Notes: generated from the letters alone by a model not told the origin. DNA of 7,981 nt from Candidatus Nealsoniibacteriota bacterium (GCA_030700195.1 JAUYKD010000029.1:1-7981), one strand, 5' to 3'. Counted from the first letter of the stretch, positions 1-5,557 are shown. Made by a program: numbers and translations.

Positions 1-2
1 AG

Positions 3-242
3 CTCGGCTTGGAGCTCTGTCCGTCTGAAGTCGGCCCCCAACTGCGCCTGCAATACCGGGACCAGCCAAACGACGAATGGATTATCGTCGGAATGGAACC
101 GATTACTGATTCCGGTGGCAGCCTGCGCGTGCTCGATGTAGGGCGCGGTGATTCTGGGCTGTGGCTCTACAGCTATTGGAGCCATCCTGACCGCGTCTGG
201 AATCCCGATGACCTATTGGTCTTTGTCCTCCCTCGCAAGTAA
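3..242 (+). CDS. DGR target protein, C-terminal part (5' end outside window)
   Basis: This is the last 79 codons of a gene that enters from the left edge; the frame is open from base 3 and ends with TAA at 240-242, so the true start is not in the window. The final 45 or so residues are encoded by the variable repeat (102-238), which makes this the diversified protein of the DGR. The variable surface is rich in Trp, Asp, Arg, Tyr and Ser, with a fixed framework (the W-N-P and FVLPRK segments). In known DGRs such C-termini usually adopt a C-type-lectin-like ligand-binding fold. That fold is inferred here, since too little of the protein is visible to assign it from sequence. Cell location and ligand cannot be read from this fragment. 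The segment is visibly richer in G+C than the rest of the window. A TTG at 9 is in frame but is very unlikely to be the start. Confidence 0.85.
   Translation, partial: LGLELCPSEVGPQLRLQYRDQPNDEWIIVGMEPITDSGGSLRVLDVGRGDSGLWLYSYWSHPDRVWNPDDLLVFVLPRK
102..238 (+). repeat. DGR variable repeat (VR)
   Basis: This 137-bp segment aligns without gaps to 592-728 (constant offset of 490). There are 15 mismatches, at VR positions 115, 121, 126, 127, 135, 142, 147, 148, 161, 168, 174, 183, 192, 193 and 210. Every one is an A in the template copy: ten are A to G, three A to C and two A to T. In the target reading frame they change 11 amino acids, mostly template AAY (Asn) codons turned into Ser, Arg, Asp, Gly, Tyr or His, plus one silent change. 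The last 28 bases (211-238) are identical to the template and probably contain the site that initiates mutagenic homing. Confidence 0.95.
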
Positions 243-308
243 AAAAGTTCTTGGACTCTTGGAGATTTGGTTCCTGTTTGGGAACTTGGTCCCTCGGTCC
301 TTGGACGG

Positions 309-343
309 AAAAGCCCTCTTTCACAACGTGAAAGAGGGCTTTT
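309..343 (+). terminator. Perfect 16-bp inverted repeat, terminator of the target gene
   Basis: AAAAGCCCTCTTTCAC (309-324) is the exact reverse complement of 328-343, with a 3-nt loop AAC and a following T-rich run. It lies 67 nt after the target stop codon and fits a Rho-independent terminator. Hairpins or cruciforms just downstream of a VR are also known to help target recognition in some DGRs. The distance of about 70 bp from the VR end is longer than in the phage BPP-1 model, so that second role is only a possibility. Confidence 0.75.
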
Positions 344-373
344 ATCTTTCGCGATAACGGATTATCATTAAAA

Positions 374-577
374 TTGGATAGTAGGCGAATCTGCCCGCGG
401 CTACGGCTTCAGGCGGCCGAATTCCGGAGTTATCGTAATGCAGAATCTTGGCGGCTACGGCTTCCGAGAGGGTCATTGATAATTTCCAAAAATAAAGATA
501 CTTGGTATAAGGCGTTAGGGTATTTCAGATACCGAATAAGATACAGCTCTGAGAGTATTCGAAGGGCAGTGGTTTAG
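374..577 (+). other. Open frame of doubtful coding value between VR and TR, possible decayed target-gene remnant
   Basis: A 67-codon frame opens here (TTG first codon, TAG at the end) with no ribosome binding site. It encodes a very Arg-rich peptide with no clear family. The 13-mer CGGCTACGGCTTC occurs twice (400-412 and 453-465). Reading it with one frameshift gives segments that vaguely resemble the end of Fibrobacter-major-paralogous (FISUMP) type surface proteins (RLQAAEFRSY, then LGGYGF in another frame). It could therefore be the decayed tail of an older DGR target gene. The resemblance is weak and was judged by eye. It does not look like an intact Avd. The stretch from 243 to 591 otherwise holds only the terminator hairpin and a candidate promoter. 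Confidence 0.2.
503..511 (+). promoter_or_regulatory. Candidate extended -10 promoter for the TR transcript
   Basis: TGGTATAAG matches an extended -10 element (TGnTATAAT with one mismatch). Initiation would fall near 518, about 75 nt before the TR, and transcription would end at the hairpin at 743-764, giving a template RNA of roughly 250 nt. No good -35 is present at the right spacing. This is a candidate read from consensus only. Confidence 0.3.
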
Positions 578-591
578 AAGACGTTTTATAC

Positions 592-728
592 ATTACTGAT
601 TCCGATGGCAACCTGAACGTGCTCAATGTAGAGCGCAATGATTCTGGGCTATGGCTCAACAGCAATTGGAGCAATCCTGACAACGTCTGGAATCCCGATA
701 ACCTATTGGTCTTTGTCCTCCCTCGCAA
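592..728 (+). repeat. DGR template repeat (TR)
   Basis: This non-coding 137-bp repeat aligns gap-free to the VR at 102-238. It has 35 adenines, of which 15 are replaced in the VR; not one non-adenine base differs. Read in the VR frame, ten of its codons are AAC or AAT, which is the codon bias that lets adenine mutagenesis reach many amino acids without creating stop codons. Nine of those ten codons are altered in the VR. Its orientation matches the target gene and the RT. It is the RNA template for the mutagenic cDNA in the standard DGR mechanism. Confidence 0.95.
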
Positions 729-742
729 CTCTCTTTATTTTT

Positions 743-771
743 ACCCGTCCGATTAGAGACGGGTTTATTTT
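743..771 (+). terminator. Terminator hairpin directly after the TR
   Basis: ACCCGTC (743-749) pairs with GACGGGT (758-764) around an 8-nt loop and is followed by TTATTTT, so it ends plus-strand transcription just 14 nt after the TR. The minus-strand flank is A-rich, not T-rich, so it is not a good terminator for the converging avd remnant. In DGRs the RNA just downstream of the TR is also needed to prime cDNA synthesis, so the hairpin may have a second role. Confidence 0.6.
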
Positions 772-980
772 AGAACTTTAATCCACCCGCCCAGCATTTT
801 GCCGATTTCATCCAGTTTTTCAGAAAGTGAAATATAATTTTTATTGTCCAATGATCTTATCTCCCAAGCTATTTGCAGAAAGAATTTCAATAGATCTAAT
901 TTTACGGAGGCGGTTTTTAAAGAGATAAGTTTTTCCGTTTTGTCCGAATAGCTTGCTTTTATTATCAGTTGTTTTAAAAT
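765..980 (-). pseudogene. avd: Avd-like four-helix-bundle protein, C-terminal remnant (5' truncated)
   Basis: Read on the minus strand, the frame ending with TAA at 765-767 encodes about 70 residues: LKQLIIKASYSDKTEK, then KLDLLKFFLQIAWEIRSLDN, and finally LSEKLDEIGKMLGGWIK. From family knowledge this matches the C-terminal two thirds of Avd/S23-like four-helix-bundle proteins, the DGR accessory factor that binds the RT and the template RNA. Such proteins are usually about 110-125 residues, so roughly the first 45-50 are missing. The frame is open to 1004, but residues upstream of about 980 no longer look like the family, and there is no ATG, GTG or TTG at a sensible place. The loss point coincides with the loss point of the RT gene on the other strand. 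The gene is probably dead. It runs opposite to TR and RT. Confidence 0.7.
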
Positions 981-1779
981 AAAAGACCCGAAGGCAAGAA
1001 CTATTCATAAGGCCAGCGCGAGAGATCGGCTTTTGCACCACGCGGTTTGCAGATTATTGTATCCTTTTTTCGATAGAACATTTATTTCGGACTCCTTTTC
1101 CTGCCGGAAAAACAAAGGCACGCATAAGTCGCTCGACAGGTTCCGCTCTTTTGCCAGCCGTGTTTCTGAAAACAATACGAGGACCTGTTGGATTTTGAAA
1201 TGCGATATTAAAAAGTTTTTTGCCAGTATTGACCAGAATATATTATTAGAAATTCTTAAAAAATATATTCCAGATGACAATATCACCTGTCTTTTGAGGG
1301 AAATAATATTTAGTTTTTATTCTGTAAAATACGGCACAGGCCTGCCCCTTGGCAATCTGACTTCCCAGCTTTTCGCCAATATCTATATGAACGAATTTGA
1401 TCAGTTTGTAAAACATAAACTAAAAATAGAATACTATATCAGATATGCAGATGATTTTGTCATTCTATCGGAAAATAAAAAATACTTGGAGAATATAATA
1501 GACCCGATCAGGAATTTTCTGTGGAATGAATTGAAACTCACCCTGCATCCCGATAAAATATTTATAAAAACATTATCATCGGGCATGGATTTCTTGGGTT
1601 GGAAGCACTTTTTTGATCATAGGATTTTAAGAAATACTACAAGGGCAAGGACGATTAAGAACATTCAAAATAATGATTATAATTTTGCAACGCTAAATTC
1701 TTATTTCGGGCTTTTGGGGCACGGCAATACTCATAAGATTAAAAATAAGATAATAAATTCGGCAATTAATAAGAATTAA
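973..1779 (+). CDS. DGR reverse transcriptase, N-terminally truncated
   Basis: This RNA-dependent DNA polymerase copies the TR RNA into mutagenised cDNA. Recognisable RT sequence starts at about 973 (FKIKDPKARTIHKASARDR). The frame is closed by TAG at 949-951, and there is no ATG before the catalytic region; the first usable codon is a TTG at 1033. Numbered from that TTG, motif A is CDIKKFFASID (Asp58), the DGR-type motif GNLTSQ is at 107-112, and YADDFV is at 138-143 (Asp140, Asp141). LHPDK and DFLGW follow. GNLTSQ instead of the QG motif of retroviral and retron RTs supports a DGR enzyme. DGR RTs usually have about 60-80 further N-terminal residues, which are absent here, so the fingers region and RT motif 1 are incomplete. 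All catalytic aspartates are intact, but the protein is probably non-functional or not translated unless the junction is an assembly error. Confidence 0.85.
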   Translation, partial: FKIKDPKARTIHKASARDRLLHHAVCRLLYPFFDRTFISDSFSCRKNKGTHKSLDRFRSFASRVSENNTRTCWILKCDIKKFFASIDQNILLEILKKYIPDDNITCLLREIIFSFYSVKYGTGLPLGNLTSQLFANIYMNEFDQFVKHKLKIEYYIRYADDFVILSENKKYLENIIDPIRNFLWNELKLTLHPDKIFIKTLSSGMDFLGWKHFFDHRILRNTTRARTIKNIQNNDYNFATLNSYFGLLGHGNTHKIKNKIINSAINKN

Positions 1780-1803
1780 AATCTAGACTTAAATATAAAA
1801 AGA

Positions 1804-1829
1804 AAAATCACCGAAAAACCGGTGATTTT
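1804..1829. terminator. Bidirectional terminator between RT and recombinase
   Basis: AAAATCACCG (1804-1813) pairs perfectly with 1820-1829 around a 6-nt A-rich loop. T-rich sequence follows on the plus strand (CCTTTTT), and on the minus strand the complement of the upstream A-rich run does the same. The hairpin sits between two convergent genes and can serve both. Confidence 0.8.
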
Positions 1830-1834
1830 CCTTT

Positions 1835-3145
1835 TTACTCTAAGCTAATTTTTCTATCTTTGAGAATCAATTTGCTTTTCAGAAAAAATAGCAACTCTCG
1901 TTTTTCAACCAGCGTTCCTTCTTTAAGAAGATATTTAGCATAATCTCTTGCGCTCACATCGATATTTTTATTCCTTTCTTTTTCACCCAGCATAGCTTTA
2001 AATCTGTTTAACCTAGCCATCTCCTGTTCGACTTTTGATTTTACTCCGAGTTCATCCAAATCAACTCTGTCCATCAATTTTATTAACTCCTCAATTAAGC
2101 TTGGTTCATTGATGGCCGGATTTTTGCAGTCGATATTTCTCGCTTTGGTGCAGAAATAATAAACGTGGCGGTTCACCCCGCCATCTTTTAATTTCTTAAA
2201 TTTCTCATCAGCTGATATCCCGGAGCCGCAATAACCGCATTTAATCAATTTTGTGAAGGCGAACTCTTTACTTTCGCTTTTTGGAATAAACTTTTCATTG
2301 AGCGTGAGTTGGACCTTATCGAATAATTCCTTGCTTATAATCGGCGTGTGTTTGCCAACATACCAGTTATTGCTTCCCACCGGATATTCAAACTCTCCAT
2401 AATAGAAGGGATTGCGGAGTATGAGATAAACATTGGCAAGCACAAGCGGCTTGTCATTTTTTGTCTTGAACTTAATCTCTCTTAACCAACGATATACTTT
2501 ACGTCCTGACCATTGTTCATTCGCCACTCTTTCAAACATCTGCTTTATGATGGGAGCTCTCTTGGGATCTATCCTGGCCTGGCACTTCTTATCAGTGTGT
2601 TTCTCATTGAGATAGCCCGTAGGAGCGACTTCTGGCCTGAATCCCATTTCACATCTGGTCCGTAGCCCTCGCTTCACATTTACCGCCTTATTATCGTTTT
2701 CCAGCTTGGCTTGTGAGCCGACTATCATCAGCATAAACTTCTCATTAGGATTGTTAGTGAACCTCTGACCGTACGTTCTTATCTCCAAAAGAAGCTTTTC
2801 ATCCATCAGGTCTACGATAGAACCTAAATCACCGGCATTCCTAGAAAGCCGGTCCGAAGCCCAAGTTAAAATAGCGTTGTATTTTCCTTCTTTTATCTCA
2901 GTCAGCATCTGGTTGAAAATTTCTCTTTGGCCGACTTCCTTTGAAGAATGAGATTCACGTTTAATGTCTACTACTTCAAGATTGTCTTTTTCTGCCAAAG
3001 TAAGCATCTCTTTTACTTGAGACTCTATAGATAGAGCTTGCTTATCTTCAGCTTCAGTTGATTTCCTGGTATACAGGCAGTATCGCATATTTACTATAAT
3101 AGGGGATTGGCGATTATTAAGTTGTTCTTTTGTTGCTTGTTCCAT
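1835..3145 (-). CDS. Large serine recombinase (resolvase/invertase superfamily)
   Basis: This 436-aa enzyme breaks and rejoins DNA through a phosphoserine intermediate and would integrate, excise or invert DNA. The order is a resolvase catalytic domain (about residues 20-165), a recombinase domain (about 170-290) and a zinc ribbon (Cys303, Cys306, Cys332, Cys340), followed by a Lys/Glu-rich, probably coiled-coil tail (about 350-436). The nucleophile is Ser29 in YTRKST with Arg27; SDRLSR at 97-102 holds further active-site arginines. The chosen start is the ATG at 3145; a second ATG at 3088 (residue 20) would begin right at the catalytic domain. An AAGGA lies only 1 nt before the first ATG, and another lies 12 nt before it, so neither spacing is ideal. 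The gene faces away from the nuclease at 3306 and converges on the RT. No gene for a directionality factor is visible. It may be the mobility enzyme of the island, but no pair of att sites can be proven here. Confidence 0.92.
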   Translation of the reverse strand: MEQATKEQLNNRQSPIIVNMRYCLYTRKSTEAEDKQALSIESQVKEMLTLAEKDNLEVVDIKRESHSSKEVGQREIFNQMLTEIKEGKYNAILTWASDRLSRNAGDLGSIVDLMDEKLLLEIRTYGQRFTNNPNEKFMLMIVGSQAKLENDNKAVNVKRGLRTRCEMGFRPEVAPTGYLNEKHTDKKCQARIDPKRAPIIKQMFERVANEQWSGRKVYRWLREIKFKTKNDKPLVLANVYLILRNPFYYGEFEYPVGSNNWYVGKHTPIISKELFDKVQLTLNEKFIPKSESKEFAFTKLIKCGYCGSGISADEKFKKLKDGGVNRHVYYFCTKARNIDCKNPAINEPSLIEELIKLMDRVDLDELGVKSKVEQEMARLNRFKAMLGEKERNKNIDVSARDYAKYLLKEGTLVEKRELLFFLKSKLILKDRKISLE

Positions 3146-3191
3146 GTCCTTGAATGGTCCTTAATTGTTATATCTCGACCTTTCAAGGACA
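3145..3191. promoter_or_regulatory. 10-bp inverted repeat over the recombinase start, plus -10 candidate
   Basis: TGTCCTTGAA (3145-3154) and TTCAAGGACA (3182-3191) are exact reverse complements with a 27-bp spacer. A further GTCCTT at 3157-3162 lies 11 bp after the first. The left arm overlaps the ATG. On the minus strand, TATAAC (3172 to 3167) is a candidate -10 with a leader of about 15 nt, but no convincing -35 is seen. The repeat could be an autoregulatory operator or recombinase-binding half-sites. Confidence 0.4.
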
Positions 3192-3275
3192 GGATGCCGC
3201 CACGGTTCTAGAGAGTCCAGACCCCATCAGTTGATAACTTTTTAGCCTAAAATTCACTCTTGGGTAGACAAAAAA

Positions 3276-3298
3276 CTGCCAAAGTGGCAGAATTAAGG
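3276..3298 (+). promoter_or_regulatory. Small hairpin and ribosome binding site before the PD-(D/E)XK gene
   Basis: CTGCCA (3276-3281) pairs with TGGCAG (3285-3290) around a 3-nt loop. AAGG at 3295-3298 lies 7 nt before the ATG at 3306 and is the best-placed Shine-Dalgarno in the window. The hairpin sits directly upstream of it and could tune translation, or bind a small dimeric regulator. No clear promoter was found, although TTGATA at 3231 could be a -35. Confidence 0.4.
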
Positions 3299-3305
3299 TA
3301 GTTTT

Positions 3306-3977
3306 ATGAAAAATTCTAAAACAAAAAGCGCCATAAAAGTTTTGGCTGGTTCTAAAAAGGTTATATTAAATAGGTTAAGGCAAGTTGTTAAAACCGGCTC
3401 TTTTAATTACCGTACCTTCGGGACGGCCATTGAGGAATATATCTCAGATGTTTTAATCGAAGTTTTTAAGGAAGCCAATTTTATTGAAAGTGATAAGGAT
3501 TATATTTTAGCGCCGCATAAGAATCATTTCCCAGATTTTCAATTAAAAACATCGCCCCCATTAGCGATTGAGTACAAATCTGGAAATGGAATAAAGCTAG
3601 AAAGAGGAAAATGGGTCCCATGTAAAAATAGCAATAATGATATGGGAACCTTAAACACTTGGCTTTCAAAAATAAAGAAATTCGGGAGCAAAAATATTTA
3701 TTATGTTTTCGTAATTTATAAATTTGATAATGTAAAAAAAGAAATTACTGATATACAAATAGCCCCTTTTTATAAATTTATAGGGTTAAATAAGGTTGGC
3801 TTACTTAGCTATCGAGAAAAAGACGGTAATTTACGACCCAAGGATTTATTCGGAAAATCACCGGTCGTTTCTTTTGAACAATTTAATAAATTATTCAAAA
3901 AGACAATTGTATATAGATCGAAGAGAATAATTAAAAAACACCGTTTGATTTTGAAATCACTTCGACCCCAAAAATAA
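3306..3977 (+). CDS. PD-(D/E)XK nuclease, probable restriction endonuclease
   Basis: The 223-aa protein has the arrangement of a type II restriction enzyme core: an N-terminal helix with acidic residues (FGTAIEEYISD, 38-48), then Pro76-Asp77, then the Glu89-Tyr-Lys91 triplet on the next strand (LAIEYKSGNG). This is the metal-binding PD-(D/E)XK signature. The C-terminus (about 195-223) is strongly basic, as expected for DNA contact. No signal peptide or membrane segment is seen. It converges on the methyltransferase gene, and the two 3' ends overlap by 21 bp, with no terminator between them. That pairing is the main reason for calling it a restriction enzyme; the sequence alone shows only a nuclease fold. 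Its recognition sequence cannot be deduced. The start is supported by AAGG 7 nt upstream of the ATG. Confidence 0.75.
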   Translation: MKNSKTKSAIKVLAGSKKVILNRLRQVVKTGSFNYRTFGTAIEEYISDVLIEVFKEANFIESDKDYILAPHKNHFPDFQLKTSPPLAIEYKSGNGIKLERGKWVPCKNSNNDMGTLNTWLSKIKKFGSKNIYYVFVIYKFDNVKKEITDIQIAPFYKFIGLNKVGLLSYREKDGNLRPKDLFGKSPVVSFEQFNKLFKKTIVYRSKRIIKKHRLILKSLRPQK

Positions 3978-5474
3978 AGGATTATCTAGAGGATACACTC
4001 CTTCTTTTTCTGAAATCGTTAGATTCTTTAAATATTTAGACGTTTTACTTTGGCTATTACCATTGTAAAGATAACCATTCGTGAGCCGATAGTTCACGTT
4101 TTTTAGTTTACCCTCAATGATTGACTTATATTTTGGATCAATATCAATACCAATAAAGTGTCTTCCTAGTCTTTTTGCAGCTAAAGCTGTGGTGCCAGCT
4201 CCTATAAATGGATCTAATATTACATCGCCCTCATTTGTAGTCATTAATATTAATCTTTCAAGTAGTGGTTCTGGTAATTGACACGGATGTTCGTCCCTTC
4301 TGTTTTTATGTCGAATTCTGTGGATATCTGTCCACACATCACTTAACAAAGTGCCCAGTGGGTTAATTTGTTTTTTTTTGCCTCCATAATCTTTTATCAT
4401 TGCATTGCAATGAAGGCATTTTTTATGAGGCGATCTAAGTTCGTTGAATTTAAATCCCTTTTGGCTTTTGGTGTAAAATAATATTCCGTAGTGCGCCGGT
4501 AGTAATGTTTTTCCCAATGGTATGCTCATAGAATCCCAAGCAATCCAATGTTTGAAAAAGGCCATTTTATTTAAATGTTCACCGAATAGAATTAACCATT
4601 TAGGAATATTATGTACTAAAATGGAGCCGGTTGGTTTAGTAACCCTTACCATTTCTGTCAGCCATTCTTTGCACCACTGTATATATTCTTGGTTGGCTTT
4701 GTTATCTTTATAATTCCCATATTTCTTATTTAAATTAAAGGGAGGATCAGCAAAGGTTATATCAACTGAATCATCTTTAATTTGTTTCATAATCTCTATT
4801 GCGTCACCGCACACGATTTGATCTAATGGTAATTTAGAATATGTTTTAATTTTCTCTTGCTTGGGTAAAGTTACGATATTTGGCTCCTCGGTTTTTATAA
4901 TATCGATAACTACACCCTGGATGGCGAAGTCCCTATCTTTTTTAATAATAATTGGTTCGATGGTTTTATTTGCTGGTTGTAATCTATAATAACCTCTTTC
5001 TTTGTAGAATTTTTTCAGAGTTGCTTCGTAGTCGTCTATTAATGCGACAACTTTTTGTCCATTTTCAGCAACACTTTGCTGCCTTACTAAAACAATATCT
5101 CCGTCATTGATATTTTCATCAATCATACTATTACCAGTTACTTTCAAGGCATAAATTTCTCCTGTACGAGGAAGTTTGTCTTTTGACACTGCGATTATTT
5201 CTTTGTTTTCAATTGCTTCTATCGGTTGACCAGCGACTATTGTGCCAAGTAGGGGAATATTCACTAGGGGCGAAGGTTTATTTTTTACAATTTCTATGGA
5301 ACGAGTTTGGTTATTCAAAGCCCCTTTTTCTTTCAGAGTTTCTATGTGTTGATGGATGGTAGATTTTACTAATCCAAAATGTTTCCCAATTTCTTTTTGA
5401 GTGGGGGAATATCCCTTTTTCTTGGCATATTTCTTTATATATTCAAAGACTTGTTTTTGTTTTTGGGTTAACAT
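3957..5474 (-). CDS. LexA repressor fused to an adenine-type DNA methyltransferase
   Basis: Numbering follows the longer GTG start at 5483 (508 aa). The ATG at 5474 (residue 4) is preferred because LexA proteins normally begin just before this LT motif. Residues 5-66 are the LexA winged helix. Residues 76-160 are the S24 peptidase domain, with the self-cleavage site Ala84-Gly85 (GTIVAGQPIEA), nucleophile Ser119 (VTGNSMI) and base Lys157; spacing is almost as in E. coli LexA. From about 220 follows a beta-class methyltransferase: catalytic DPPF (246-249) first, SAM-binding DPFIGAGTT (424-432) last. DPPF rather than SPPY points to N6-adenine. CLHC (356-359) and Cys401 could bind zinc. The last 45 or so residues are unassigned. 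Such a protein would repress through its N-terminus and modify DNA through its C-terminus; RecA-stimulated cleavage would separate the two. No break or frameshift is seen at the junction. It pairs with the convergent nuclease gene, and the site at 5516-5532 suggests self-repression. Confidence 0.9.
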   Translation of the reverse strand: MLTQKQKQVFEYIKKYAKKKGYSPTQKEIGKHFGLVKSTIHQHIETLKEKGALNNQTRSIEIVKNKPSPLVNIPLLGTIVAGQPIEAIENKEIIAVSKDKLPRTGEIYALKVTGNSMIDENINDGDIVLVRQQSVAENGQKVVALIDDYEATLKKFYKERGYYRLQPANKTIEPIIIKKDRDFAIQGVVIDIIKTEEPNIVTLPKQEKIKTYSKLPLDQIVCGDAIEIMKQIKDDSVDITFADPPFNLNKKYGNYKDNKANQEYIQWCKEWLTEMVRVTKPTGSILVHNIPKWLILFGEHLNKMAFFKHWIAWDSMSIPLGKTLLPAHYGILFYTKSQKGFKFNELRSPHKKCLHCNAMIKDYGGKKKQINPLGTLLSDVWTDIHRIRHKNRRDEHPCQLPEPLLERLILMTTNEGDVILDPFIGAGTTALAAKRLGRHFIGIDIDPKYKSIIEGKLKNVNYRLTNGYLYNGNSQSKTSKYLKNLTISEKEGVYPLDNPLFLGSK

Positions 5475-5476
5475 GG

Positions 5477-5506
5477 TTGACACTATTTTAAGCCAAATGG
5501 TATTAT
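5477..5506 (+). promoter_or_regulatory. Promoter of the GIY-YIG operon
   Basis: TTGACA (5477-5482), an 18-bp spacer and TATTAT (5501-5506) form a good housekeeping-type promoter facing right. Initiation near 5513 would place the GAAC direct repeat at about +5 to +19, and the leader would be about 80 nt. The -35 overlaps the start region of the divergent LexA-methyltransferase gene. Confidence 0.6.
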
Positions 5507-5509
5507 TAT

Positions 5510-5538
5510 ATTATACCGAACTTTTACCGAACCAGCAA
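5510..5538 (-). promoter_or_regulatory. Promoter of the LexA-methyltransferase gene
   Basis: On the minus strand, TTGCTG (5538 to 5533), a spacer of exactly 17 bp and a perfect TATAAT (5515 to 5510) face the methyltransferase gene. Initiation near 5503 gives a leader of about 30 nt to the ATG at 5474. No Shine-Dalgarno sequence is visible in the leader. Confidence 0.65.
5516..5532. promoter_or_regulatory. Putative LexA operator, GTTC-N7-GTTC direct repeat
   Basis: The plus strand reads CCGAACTTTTACCGAAC, that is GAAC-N7-GAAC, or GTTC-N7-GTTC on the other strand. The repeat unit extends to TACCGAAC twice, one 11-bp period apart (5514-5521 and 5525-5532). This is the architecture known for alphaproteobacterial LexA boxes. 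It fills the whole spacer of the minus-strand promoter and lies right after the start point of the plus-strand promoter, so one bound LexA dimer could shut both. Confidence 0.65.
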
Positions 5539-5548
5539 AGGTGTCAAC

Positions 5549-5557
5549 TGTGGATAA
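5549..5557 (-). promoter_or_regulatory. Single DnaA-box match
   Basis: TGTGGATAA is the exact complement of the consensus DnaA box TTATCCACA. It is a lone copy in the divergent intergenic region, without AT-rich repeats or a dnaA gene, so it is not evidence for an origin. DnaA could act here as a regulator, or the match may be chance. Confidence 0.25.

Noticed and set aside
525..728. Minus-strand open frame across the TR
   Set aside because: The TR is a non-coding template; the frame merely reflects the complement of a repeat that codes in the VR orientation.
841..1041. Minus-strand open frame of 66 codons in the avd region
   Set aside because: The Avd signature (AWEIRSLDN, GKMLGGW) is in a different minus-strand frame that ends at 765; this one is a shadow.
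1005..1286. Minus-strand open frame of 93 codons over the RT gene
   Set aside because: It is the shadow of the RT frame; the plus strand shows clear RT motifs, and the peptide has no family features.
3203..3212. CGGTTCTAGA shared with 7454-7463 as possible att core or tRNA T-arm
   Set aside because: A 10-bp match is expected several times by chance in 8 kb, the flanks differ, and no tRNA cloverleaf can be drawn at either place.
3957..3959. Alternative genetic code with UGA as glycine (as in some Patescibacteria)
   Set aside because: UGA ends the methyltransferase after a normal C-terminus, glycines are encoded by GGN throughout, and no conserved glycine falls on an in-frame UGA.
5549..5557. 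Replication origin suggested by a DnaA-box match
   Set aside because: Only one box is present, with no repeats, unwinding element or dnaA/dnaN genes nearby.
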